DNA of 64,000 nucleotides. Source: CAYVLA01 sp964549615 [NCBI: uncultured Thermococci archaeon] (lineage in GTDB: Archaea > CAYQAE01 > CAYVLA01). Location: positions 1 to 64,000 of the forward strand of contig CAZJVP010000072.1 in assembly GCA_964549615.1 (NCBI GenBank), given 5' to 3'. The notes beneath the pieces were generated by a model. The model worked only from the letters and a program-made list of their open reading frames with translations, had not been told where the DNA came from and ran no database searches. Both the position numbers and the translations under genes were made by a program. The number at the start of each line of letters is the position of its first letter. Within the stretch, counting starts at the first letter, position 1. Of the stretch, positions 16,782 through 24,884 are shown piece after piece.

Positions 16782-18270
16782 CGACGGAATCGTACAGACC
16801 CTGATCCATGGACAGCCTTGCCCTTTCGAGGAACATCTCGTGGCGGCTTGTGTCTATGCCCGCCCTCTTCGCATCCGATATGGCCGCTTCGGCTGCCATC
16901 AGGTAGGCCTCGGCCCTCGCCTTTTGCGCATTGCGGGTGGCGGTCCAGATCGTCTCCAGCAGACGCGAGACGTTCGCACCCATCTCCGCGAGGTAGGTCG
17001 CGTAGAGAGAATCCGTCAAGGACCTCAGATCACCCACGCGGCCCCCGACCTGCTCTGCGGAGGCGACGGTTGCATTGAGCTTATCGATCTCGACGACAAC
17101 CTCCTGTGGGAGGAAGGCCGTCAGGGAGTCCACGTCGACCCCGGAATCCCGAAGCAGGATCTCCAGACGAACCATGAGGGACAGGGTTGCGGCCATCACC
17201 CGATCCAGGGGCACGTACTTTCGGAAGAAAACCTCCAGGGCCGTGCGGTGCTGCTCAAGGATCCGGGGCTCGAAAAGGCTAAGGTAGGGCCAGGTGCTCG
17301 CCAGACGGGTGTAGTCGTTATTCGGGTCCACCGTTCCGTCCACACGCATCGCCAGGGCTATGCCGGTCCTGAACATGTTGGTCCCCTGCCAGATCCTCCT
17401 CTGGTAGGTATTGACCAGACGTCGCATGTCCGTCTCGTCGAAGACAAGTGAATGTTGAAAGGCCCTTATCATGAACTCGAGATCGATGGATCCGTGGGAG
17501 ATATCCTCAGCTCCAGCTTTCCCGATCTCATATGGCCAGGTGTAGCAGTCAAGCGCTTGGTCATATCTCAGATTGTTCTTGATCAGCCGCGCCATCCTCT
17601 TCGGCTTGTCCAGATAAGCGGGATCATGCAGGATGTCGTGGAGGATGAGCTCTGCATTCCCCAGCGCAGCGAAGCGATTGACGATCACCAGCTCGTCGCT
17701 TGTCGGGTCATTCCAGTAGTAGCCGGAGTCCTCCGTCACGTCGGTCCAGTAGGCATGGTGCCTGTCGACAACCCTCTTGACCAAGCCGAGGTATGAATCC
17801 GCTCTTTCTTTCAAGGTTGCATTTGAGGCGAGCTCGGGTCGCCCGTAGATCAGTTGGACGAGCTCGAGAAGCGGGACCGAGATCACGCCGTCATGGACCG
17901 TGAACTCGACGAAGTCATAATCGCTGGTCCCCCAGGTTTCGTTGTAGTTTCCCCAGGCTGGCTCGCCGTCGCCGTTGACGTCCGAGTAGTTGAGAAGGTG
18001 ATCGGCCCAGGAGACCGCCCTTTCGAGCCAAACCCTATCCCCCGTCAGGCCATACAGGGCCACGAATGCCCTCTGGGCATAGGAGAGACCCCAGGCAAAG
18101 GACCCCGGGTTGTAGGGGTCGTCCAAGAGTCGTTTCGACCAGACCTCCCAAGAGTTGATTGCGGCCTCCTGACACAGAACCATCAGGGGAATCCCATTGA
18201 TCTCCATCTCGCCGTGGCATGAGGTCAGCGCCACCAGCACCGCCAGCGCAAGAAACGCAGCCTTGGCCAC
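16618..18270 (-). CDS. Surface-anchored alpha/alpha-toroid-like protein
   Basis: A 550-residue secreted protein. The signal peptide (KAAFLALAVLVALTS) ends in LTSC, which fits a lipobox, though archaeal lipidation is uncertain. The ectodomain (about 25-400) is helical with motifs of six-hairpin enzymes or epimerases (WLERAVSWADHLLNY, GYYWNDPTSDE, LDCYTWPYEIG, NDYTRLASTWPYLSLF). A coiled-coil stalk (about 410-515) and a C-terminal membrane helix (ALWLFGLACFALG) follow. It is probably a carbohydrate-active enzyme or glycan binder held at the membrane. GTG 18270 is chosen because a TATA box lies 22-30 bases upstream. Its end overlaps the convergent decarboxylase gene. Confidence 0.75.
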   Translation of the reverse strand: MAKAAFLALAVLVALTSCHGEMEINGIPLMVLCQEAAINSWEVWSKRLLDDPYNPGSFAWGLSYAQRAFVALYGLTGDRVWLERAVSWADHLLNYSDVNGDGEPAWGNYNETWGTSDYDFVEFTVHDGVISVPLLELVQLIYGRPELASNATLKERADSYLGLVKRVVDRHHAYWTDVTEDSGYYWNDPTSDELVIVNRFAALGNAELILHDILHDPAYLDKPKRMARLIKNNLRYDQALDCYTWPYEIGKAGAEDISHGSIDLEFMIRAFQHSLVFDETDMRRLVNTYQRRIWQGTNMFRTGIALAMRVDGTVDPNNDYTRLASTWPYLSLFEPRILEQHRTALEVFFRKYVPLDRVMAATLSLMVRLEILLRDSGVDVDSLTAFLPQEVVVEIDKLNATVASAEQVGGRVGDLRSLTDSLYATYLAEMGANVSRLLETIWTATRNAQKARAEAYLMAAEAAISDAKRAGIDTSRHEMFLERARLSMDQGLYDSVVSMCAYPISLREQLDEGVALWLFGLACFALGRCFASRAPLPLGLPFRRCFGLFG

Positions 18271-18291
18271 GGAATCGCCAGCCAGCTTGAA

Positions 18292-18300
18292 GGTATAAAG
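18292..18300 (-). promoter_or_regulatory. TATA box for the toroid-like surface protein
   Basis: The minus strand reads CTTTATACC, centred 26 bases before GTG 18270, which implies a leaderless mRNA and settles the start. Confidence 0.65.
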
Positions 18301-18499
18301 GTTATGAATGCCCGCCGATGTGCGGGGTTCAGTCCCGTCCACCGACGTTTCTAGCAGATCCCTCTCCGATGCCCGTCCTCTCATCAGATGGACGGAAAGT
18401 CAGCCCCGTCTTCCCCCGGGTATCCAAGCGGCCGGGGTCTCTCAACGCCCAAGACATCCTTCAATCAATCGCCGCTTCCGGTCGATCGCCCATCTTGGC

Positions 18500-19981
18500 C
18501 TATGTCCTTTCCTTGACAGGCTCCTCAAACGAATGGACCGCCAGCAGCTTGATGCGGGGCTTGCCGACAGCCCCTCTGATGATCAGCCGCACGGCCTCCA
18601 CTTCCGTCTCCTCGATCGCCAGGATCCTCTTGTGCCCCACGACGGATCCCTGGGCCAGATCCCTCCATCCGCCTGCCAGGCCCTGGACGACGAAATCGCT
18701 GATCCGTTCGCCCTTGGAGATGTCCTCCTGGATCACAATGTGATCGATGGGCGATGACCTGGGGAGTTGGAGATCCACCTTCCCTCCTTCACCGCTTGTC
18801 TGGGCAATGCTATGCCCAAGCAGCTTGCGTATCTCCCTTCCCAACTGCCTTAGACGAAGGACATCAGTCTCATGGAAAAGCCCGCGCGTATCGGGAGGGA
18901 TGTTGAGCAGGAGATTGGAGTTTCGCCCCACTGAGGCGCAATATATCTCAATCAGTTCCTTGAGGGTCTTGACCTTGCCGTCCTGGCTCTCGTGATAGAA
19001 CCACCCCGGCCTGATGGAGACATCGCATTCGGCGGGCCACCAGACCGACCTGCCGCGCTGCCAGAGGATCTGGTACCTCCTCACCGGTGAGTCGTCCCCA
19101 GCGGGGACTTCCTGTGTGCTGGCCTCATCTTCCCGAGCTATCCCGCTCTCGTTCCCGACCCACCTGATGTCCGGGCCGCATATTGCGATCAGAGCTTCGG
19201 GCTGGAGTCTCCTGACCAGCTCGTAGTATGCGGCCCAGTCGTATTGCTGCTTCTTTCCGTTCGGGCCTTCGCCACAGGCGCCGTCAAACCAGACCTCGGA
19301 TATGGTTCCGTATCCCGTGAGGAGTTCCCGGAGCTGTCGCAGGAAGTATCTGTTGTAGTGCCGGGTGCCGTATGTCCTTTCGTGTCGATCCCAGGGGGAT
19401 AGGTAGATGCCAAACCTCAGCCCTCCTCTTCGGCAGGCCTCGGAAACCTCCCTCACCACATCCCCTTTGCCCCCCTTCCATCGGCTGCTCTTGACGGAAT
19501 GCTCCGTGTACCTGCTCGGCCAGAGGCAGAAGCCATCATGGTGCTTGGCCGTGAGCACGAGCATCCCCATTCCCGCCGCTTTGCATGCCTCCACCCACTG
19601 GTCGGCGTTCAGCTCCGCAGGGTCAAAGATTGCCGGGTCCTCCGTGCCGTCCCCCCATTCCTTATCCGTGAAGGTATTCATGCCGAAATGGACGAAGCCG
19701 GCCATCTCCATGTCCTGCCAGATTGCCTGTTGTCGCGTTGGCCTCGCATATCCAGCTCTCTTCAAGTCCACTTCCCACTGCCCTCTGCGGGCGGTCAGCT
19801 CCTGGACCCTAAATTTCTTCTCCCAAGGCTGGAGTGCCCATGAGGCGACCACAAACCGGCTTGATCGTTTCTTCTCGCAGGCAAGCCTCCCTGACATATC
19901 TTCATCCCGGCCGGTGCTGACGGTCGACGGTCCCGAGGCGTCTTGCACTCTATCAATGAAGCGGGCTTGCACGAGGGTCAT
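18500..19981 (-). CDS. Alpha-L-fucosidase, GH29
   Basis: About 493 residues. GH29 enzymes release terminal alpha-L-fucose by a retaining mechanism. The family start appears as ARPTRQQ and VHFGMNTFTD, followed by LTAKHHDGFCLWPS, the WxDG nucleophile motif EVWFDGACGEG (Asp at about residue 233) and LLLNIPPDTRG. A C-terminal beta-sandwich with F5/8-like features follows the barrel. No signal peptide is evident, so it is likely intracellular. The start is uncertain: ATG 19981 fits the TATA region, while ATG 19897 and GTG 19771 are closer to where homology begins. It is divergent from the GH42-like gene with a shared operator-like inverted repeat. Confidence 0.92.
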   Translation of the reverse strand: MTLVQARFIDRVQDASGPSTVSTGRDEDMSGRLACEKKRSSRFVVASWALQPWEKKFRVQELTARRGQWEVDLKRAGYARPTRQQAIWQDMEMAGFVHFGMNTFTDKEWGDGTEDPAIFDPAELNADQWVEACKAAGMGMLVLTAKHHDGFCLWPSRYTEHSVKSSRWKGGKGDVVREVSEACRRGGLRFGIYLSPWDRHERTYGTRHYNRYFLRQLRELLTGYGTISEVWFDGACGEGPNGKKQQYDWAAYYELVRRLQPEALIAICGPDIRWVGNESGIAREDEASTQEVPAGDDSPVRRYQILWQRGRSVWWPAECDVSIRPGWFYHESQDGKVKTLKELIEIYCASVGRNSNLLLNIPPDTRGLFHETDVLRLRQLGREIRKLLGHSIAQTSGEGGKVDLQLPRSSPIDHIVIQEDISKGERISDFVVQGLAGGWRDLAQGSVVGHKRILAIEETEVEAVRLIIRGAVGKPRIKLLAVHSFEEPVKERT

Positions 19982-20010
19982 GACCGGCAATGTCCAGAGG
20001 CTGGGAACCA

Positions 20011-20036
20011 GCTCACGATGCATATTTGACGTGAGC
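20011..20036. promoter_or_regulatory. Inverted repeat around the divergent promoter (candidate operator)
   Basis: Two perfect 7-base arms, GCTCACG and CGTGAGC, flank a 12-base A/T-rich centre (ATGCATATTTGA) that contains a TATA-like element. It lies between the fucosidase (minus) and the GH42-like gene (plus), where a dimeric regulator could block or recruit TBP for both genes. Confidence 0.5.
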
Positions 20037-20053
20037 CCTTTCTCGCACCTTGC

Positions 20054-22147
20054 GTGTCAAGTCCCACTTGTGGCTTGCCAAGTCATAAGGATGAGAACCT
20101 CGCATTTGGCAAGCTGTTCACCCTGTCCGACGGAACCGGCCCGTGGTTGCGCTTGCCACGCCTGAAGGAATGGAAGGCGCTATCCATCACCCACCTCTGG
20201 TCATCCATACTGGTGGAAAGCGGGCTAGGCCCCCAGGTGTTTGGGTACAGGAACGAGAGAGTCAGAAGCTCGGTTGAGGAGTTCAGGTCCGACATCGCGA
20301 CGGCGAAGGCGTTTGTCGATACTCTTCACCGCAACGGCATCCGCGTCTGGGGCTACCTGGCAGGCACCTACTTCTGGGGAGACCCAAGGCAGAGGGACTT
20401 CTTCCTCAACTTCTACGACAAACACTGGGACGAGTACAAGGAGGTGCTCGGCCTGGGTCCCAAGCCATCGGACCCCATGGGGTGGGTCCAGATCGGCCCC
20501 GATGGCAAACCCTTCTTCATGCACTATCAATACGGCGATGTCCTCATGCCCCACATGGCGGTCTCGCCCTACAGCCCCGAGTGGCGCGAATACGACAAGG
20601 CGGTGCTTCGCTTCCTGATCAAGGAGCTCGATATCGACGGCATCGAGGTGGACGAGGTCTACGTGGGCCACGCCCCTGCCGCGAATCCCCTCGGCACGGT
20701 CAGCTTCGATCGCCACACGCTTGAACGATTCAGGGCGTTCCTCAAGGAAAACTTCACGGTTGCTCAGCTCAAGGACGTGCTTGGACTTGGGAGCTTGGAT
20801 CAGGTCAACCCCACGGACTCGATGGGCCTTGCCAAGCAGCTCAGTGCAAACGGCCCACTCAAGTTCGTCTGGAACGACTTCCAAGCAAGGACGGTCGCCG
20901 ATTTCCTCTCCGAACTTAGAGACTGCGCCCACCGTCTGAAGGAGGGCTTCGAGGTTGCCACCAACAACTACGCGGGCAACGGCAACATCTACTTCCAGTT
21001 TCAAAGGCTCGGCATCAACCCGGAGGCGACGATCGAGGCCACTGACTACCTCCGCTCCGAGATGATCCATCAGACGTTTCCCCGCCTCCTCCACGGCAAG
21101 AAACAGAGCAACAGCCCACTGTTCAAGTACCTCAGAAGCGTCGCCGGGGACAAACCGGTCGTCATCATCAACAACCGAGGGAGCATAGATTGCTCCGACC
21201 TGCCCCTCGTGTACAGGGCCATGGTCGCAGAGGCTACGGCGAACGGCGTCACCTTGGCCGTGGAATACGGTGCAGACCAATTCCTGTCGGATTACTTCAC
21301 CTTCCTCAGGCAACATCAGGATCTCCTTGTCGGCTCAAGGCCCGTCGGCCGCGTAGCGGTCCTGTGCTCGATGCGTCAGGCCTACGCCGACAGATACACG
21401 CTGGCCCTGACCGTCTCGCGGATCTTGAGCGATCATCACATCCTTCACAGGATCATCCTGGACAGGGACCTCAAACGCAAAGCGCTCACCGATTATTCCG
21501 TTCTCATCCTGCCCTACGTACCACTCATGACGGACCGGGAGATCAGCGATGTGACGGGATTCGTCAGAGGCGGTGGCCGGCTGGTCATCATCGGCAGGAC
21601 CGCCCACCTCAAAGAGCTAGGCATGAGGAGAGAGAAACCAGGATTCGGCGAGATGCTTGGTACCGAGTGGCCTGAGACAAAGAGGGAGGTTGAGTACCAC
21701 AAGGGCAGGGCCCTCTACATCCCATGCAACGAGATGCCCTACTTCCAGATCGACCCGAGCTTGGACCCATCGACCACATTCCTCGAGTTGGTGGACGGAA
21801 TCCCCTCGGCTGTCCGCGGACCCAACAGCAGTCTCTTGGACGGGGACCTTGAGGGACCAAGCACGGTAGAGTACAGCCTGATGCGCCTTCGGGATGGGAG
21901 GCTGGTGGTCCACATGGTGAACTACGGGATCGGCGGCGGGAAACTGACCCCTGTGGATGACATGGAAGTCAGGGTCGCGACGGGAGGCAAAACGCCCAAG
22001 AAGGCAACCCTCCTTTCGCCCGATACGCCAGGGGAGAGGGAACTGGAGGCAATCACGGAGAAACAGAACGGCGAGATCTATGTCCGGCTCAAGATCCCCA
22101 AGATACAGATCTACGCCTTGATTGCTGTCCAGTGGCGGCCTGCCTAA
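20054..22147 (+). CDS. GH42-like / beta-galactosidase-type hydrolase with trimerisation-like domain
   Basis: A 697-residue protein. The N-terminal half is a TIM barrel of the hypothetical glycosidase/GH42-related kind (GIRVWGYLAGTYFWGD, then IDGIEVDEVYVGH with an acidic cluster typical of an active-site strand). Residues about 430-520 form a Rossmann-like GATase/trimerisation domain (VAVLCSMRQ, YSVLILPYVPLMTD, FVRGGGRLVIIG) as in beta-galactosidase domain 2. The rest is a beta-sandwich. It probably acts on a galactoside- or fucoside-containing glycan together with the divergent GH29 gene. GTG 20054 starts the frame; TTG 20075 is possible. No signal peptide is seen. Confidence 0.8.
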   Translation: MSSPTCGLPSHKDENLAFGKLFTLSDGTGPWLRLPRLKEWKALSITHLWSSILVESGLGPQVFGYRNERVRSSVEEFRSDIATAKAFVDTLHRNGIRVWGYLAGTYFWGDPRQRDFFLNFYDKHWDEYKEVLGLGPKPSDPMGWVQIGPDGKPFFMHYQYGDVLMPHMAVSPYSPEWREYDKAVLRFLIKELDIDGIEVDEVYVGHAPAANPLGTVSFDRHTLERFRAFLKENFTVAQLKDVLGLGSLDQVNPTDSMGLAKQLSANGPLKFVWNDFQARTVADFLSELRDCAHRLKEGFEVATNNYAGNGNIYFQFQRLGINPEATIEATDYLRSEMIHQTFPRLLHGKKQSNSPLFKYLRSVAGDKPVVIINNRGSIDCSDLPLVYRAMVAEATANGVTLAVEYGADQFLSDYFTFLRQHQDLLVGSRPVGRVAVLCSMRQAYADRYTLALTVSRILSDHHILHRIILDRDLKRKALTDYSVLILPYVPLMTDREISDVTGFVRGGGRLVIIGRTAHLKELGMRREKPGFGEMLGTEWPETKREVEYHKGRALYIPCNEMPYFQIDPSLDPSTTFLELVDGIPSAVRGPNSSLLDGDLEGPSTVEYSLMRLRDGRLVVHMVNYGIGGGKLTPVDDMEVRVATGGKTPKKATLLSPDTPGERELEAITEKQNGEIYVRLKIPKIQIYALIAVQWRPA

Positions 22148-22333
22148 TGGATGCGCAATGAATCGGTCACTCAGCTGCCATTTTGTTTTCTGGTCCATCC
22201 GCCTGGCGTGAGGTCCGCAATGGACAGATTCGAGGAACGGCAGCAGGTTTGACGGTCCCGGTAGAGGAGACCGAAACTCTCCCCGGGATCTGAGGATGCT
22301 ACATCCCCGCCACTCGGCTGAGGATACCGGGGG

Positions 22334-22342
22334 ATTTAATAG
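22334..22342 (+). promoter_or_regulatory. TATA box for peroxiredoxin
   Basis: ATTTAATAG predicts a start near 22364. GGAGGAG at 22388-22394 then lies 8 bases before ATG 22403 and decides that start over ATG 22346 or 22385. Confidence 0.6.
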
Positions 22343-22402
22343 CCGATGCCACGATCGCGAACCGAGCTTCCAAGGCGATATCCCATGGAGGAGAAAAGAG
22401 GA

Positions 22403-23071
22403 ATGCCCATGCTCGGGGACCAGTTCCCGAAGATGAGCGTAGTGACGACCCATGGACCCATGGATCTGCCCGACGCCTTCTCCGGCAAGTGGTTTGTGCT
22501 GTTCAGCCATCCGGCCGACTTCACGCCGGTCTGCACCACTGAGTTCGTTGCGTTCCAGAAGAGGTACGACAAGTTCAGGGCCTTGAACTGCGAGCTTGTG
22601 GGCCTGAGCGTCGACCAGGTCTTTGCCCACATCAAGTGGGAGGAATGGATCAAGGAGAAACTCGGGGTCGAGATAGAGTTCCCAATAATCGCTGACACGG
22701 GCAAGGTGGCGCAGATCCTAGGGCTCATACACCCCGGGAAAGGAACGAACACGGTTAGGGCCGTGTTCGTCGTGGACGACAAAGCGATCATCAGGACCAT
22801 CCTGTACTACCCCCAGGAACTCGGCAGAAACATGGACGAGATCCTGCGGGTAGTCGAGGCCATACAGATCTCCGACAGGAATAACGTGGCCATGCCCGCA
22901 AATTGGCCCAACAACGAGATCGTCGGCGACCACGTCATCATCCCCCCTGCCCGGGACATAGCTACCGCGAAGGAGCGGCTAAAGAAGGCCAAGGCCGGAG
23001 AGTTCGAGTGCTTCGATTGGTGGCTGTGCCACAAGAAGCTGACGCCGCGGAAAAGCCAGCCCAAGGCCTAG
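22403..23071 (+). CDS. Peroxiredoxin (archaeal Prx6-type thioredoxin peroxidase)
   Basis: A 222-residue peroxidase that reduces H2O2 and alkyl hydroperoxides. The peroxidatic Cys44 sits in [12 protein letters not shown]. Two C-terminal Cys (203 and 209, in [12 protein letters not shown]) match the resolving pair of the Aeropyrum/Sulfolobus decameric enzymes. The [16 protein letters not shown] and YYPQELGRN blocks are all present. The start is set by a strong GGAGGAG site. It has its own promoter and is not obviously linked to the glycosidases beside it; a general oxidative-stress role is likely. Confidence 0.95.
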   Translation: MPMLGDQFPKMSVVTTHGPMDLPDAFSGKWFVLFSHPADFTPVCTTEFVAFQKRYDKFRALNCELVGLSVDQVFAHIKWEEWIKEKLGVEIEFPIIADTGKVAQILGLIHPGKGTNTVRAVFVVDDKAIIRTILYYPQELGRNMDEILRVVEAIQISDRNNVAMPANWPNNEIVGDHVIIPPARDIATAKERLKKAKAGEFECFDWWLCHKKLTPRKSQPKA

Positions 23072-23413
23072 AATCGTCGGTCAACAGCCGGTTCCGCTTC
23101 TCGATGCATGAACGGCTGGTTCGCCGTGATGGTCGGCCCATAGGACGACCCACCACGGAAAAGGGTCGGAAGACCCTTTGGACGGACAGCACGTCTCGGC
23201 CCAGAGGCCAAGACGATGATCACGCAACGAACCAAAACGACGTAGCGACCCGAATGCCCTCGGGAGGGTCAGGAGAAAGCACCCGGGACTGGCGATGAGG
23301 ACCTCGATGCGGCCAAGTCTAATGCCAAGGCGAGCCGAACCGTGGACCCCCACGGTCCTCTCTGACGGAGGAGGCACACATAGAGCGACGACCCATTAGC
23401 TCGGCAAAGGTTG
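23072..23413. other. Gene-free region with one strong hairpin
   Basis: No gene is recognised in these 340 bases. The only structure seen is the 8-bp hairpin at 23160-23179, annotated separately. Confidence 0.5.
23160..23179. repeat. Perfect 8-bp hairpin with GGAA loop
   Basis: AAAGGGTC and GACCCTTT pair perfectly around a GGAA tetraloop about 90 bases after the peroxiredoxin stop. No T-run follows, so it is not a classical archaeal terminator. It could stabilise an mRNA 3' end. Confidence 0.45.
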
Positions 23414-23425
23414 AGAGATTTAAGC
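23414..23425 (+). promoter_or_regulatory. TATA box for GATase-like surface protein 1
   Basis: GAGATTTAAGCC predicts transcription from about 23445, giving a leader of about 45 bases before ATG 23489. Confidence 0.5.
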
Positions 23426-23488
23426 CGAAACTGGACTGCTTGCCGTGAATTGGCTACGGGAACGGAAAGACCGACGCATTCATCACGT

Positions 23489-24718
23489 ATGGAACTCCCG
23501 AAGCGTCGCCTTCGGCACCTCCTTGGATCCGGATTCCTTGTGCTCATCCTGGCCGCCACATGCACGGCCCGTCAGGCTAGGAGAGACCCCGAGAACTGGA
23601 AGATCCGGGTCAAATACATCGGCGACTGTCTGGCGGTGCAGACGCCCACATGGGGACTGAGGCAGGACCCCCTAATATCGCTTCACCTCATTCCATCCTC
23701 CATACAGGAGCTTGCAGTGGACCTGGCGGGAATCCGGCGGTACATGCGGCTTTACATGCCGAGGACGCTGAGCGATCTGGTGCAGCACACCGATGTCACG
23801 ATGCTGAGCAACACCGCGGCCGATTACTTCACCCAGGACTGGCTACAATGGATAGCACGGGCAACCGATGAAGAAGGCCTGGGACTGATCATGGTTGGCG
23901 GGCTGTGTTCCTTCGGCGGGTACGCGGGTTACGGCTATCCGGACTGGGCAGGGACGCAAGTCGGCCGGATGCTTCCAGTGGACAGCATCGTCGTGAACGG
24001 GGTGGCAAATCGCAACTTCGCCTTCAGGCTGTCCCCGGCGGTGCCTGAGGACCCGCTCCTCTCGGCCTTTGACTGGAGCAGGGGGCCGTTCTTCTTCTCG
24101 ATCAATACGGTCGGCATGAAGCCGGGCGCCAGGATGCTGGCGACATCAGACCCTGAGGACAGGCCCCTGCTTGCCTATCAGGAGGTCGGAGGGGGGTCAT
24201 CCCTAGCCTTCATGTCGACCTGGGGCAGCCCTTGGGGGAGCGAGTTCGTCAAGTGGGAATACTTCTTGGACTTTTCGGCTGACATGATCTACTACTCGGC
24301 TGGGCTTGAGATACCCGATCCTGCCGTCGTCCACGAGATCAGGATCCAGTTCCAGAAGATCCAGCTCGCCGAGGAGCTGGTCCGGTCGGTCCTGGACTTC
24401 GTGGACAGGCTTGGCGGAAGGGTCACGGCAGTCCAACGATCACTTGACGAGTTGACCGCCGAGAAGGCGAAGGCCGAGAAGCTGTACGTAGATCAGGACT
24501 ACGGTGGCTGCCGGATGAGCCTTTCGGAAATGCTTGCGCGGACGAGTGGGCTTTCCGACCAGGCGCTCAGAGCCAAGAACGCAGCGTTCATCTGGATCTA
24601 CGTGACCGAATGGTCGGCGGTCGCGGCTACCTTCTTCCTTTCGGGTTACGTTCTCTACTCGACGATGATCCGCAGAAGTCTTTACAGACAGGCCATGTCA
24701 ACCAGGACATCGTCGTAG
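23489..24718 (+). CDS. GATase-like surface protein, paralogue 1
   Basis: 409 residues. A signal peptide (LLGSGFLVLILAATC) is followed by a flavodoxin/GATase1-like ectodomain: IRVKYIGDC, MRLYMPRTLSDL, VTMLSNTAADY and GLGLIMVGG plus SFGG match the putative glutamine-amidotransferase family (PF07090 type), whose members usually lack amidotransferase activity. A helical stalk (about 275-365) follows, then a membrane helix (YVTEWSAVAATFFLSGYVLY) and a basic tail with RRSLYRQ. Two other genes here (45278-46543 and 50848-52062, both minus) share this plan. A surface receptor or scaffold is inferred; the function is unknown. Confidence 0.75.
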   Translation: MELPKRRLRHLLGSGFLVLILAATCTARQARRDPENWKIRVKYIGDCLAVQTPTWGLRQDPLISLHLIPSSIQELAVDLAGIRRYMRLYMPRTLSDLVQHTDVTMLSNTAADYFTQDWLQWIARATDEEGLGLIMVGGLCSFGGYAGYGYPDWAGTQVGRMLPVDSIVVNGVANRNFAFRLSPAVPEDPLLSAFDWSRGPFFFSINTVGMKPGARMLATSDPEDRPLLAYQEVGGGSSLAFMSTWGSPWGSEFVKWEYFLDFSADMIYYSAGLEIPDPAVVHEIRIQFQKIQLAEELVRSVLDFVDRLGGRVTAVQRSLDELTAEKAKAEKLYVDQDYGGCRMSLSEMLARTSGLSDQALRAKNAAFIWIYVTEWSAVAATFFLSGYVLYSTMIRRSLYRQAMSTRTSS

Positions 24719-24834
24719 CGCGTGGCTGGGGGAATGCGTTCTGCAGAGCGCCGGAACCTGGGGACTTCACGAACTCGGCCATGCGCCGAGATCCAGCGGC
24801 CTTCACCAGCTGCCCAGTCATCCACGCCGCAGCA

Positions 24835-24843
24835 CTATTAAGC
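24835..24843 (+). promoter_or_regulatory. TATA box for DUF4838 gene
   Basis: CTATTAAGC is about 46 bases before ATG 24885. GGAGGAG at 24872-24878 is the ribosome-binding site that supports that start. Confidence 0.55.
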
Positions 24844-24884
24844 CTCCGCCTGACTGCCCGGCAGATGTTTCGGAGGAGAGCGGG

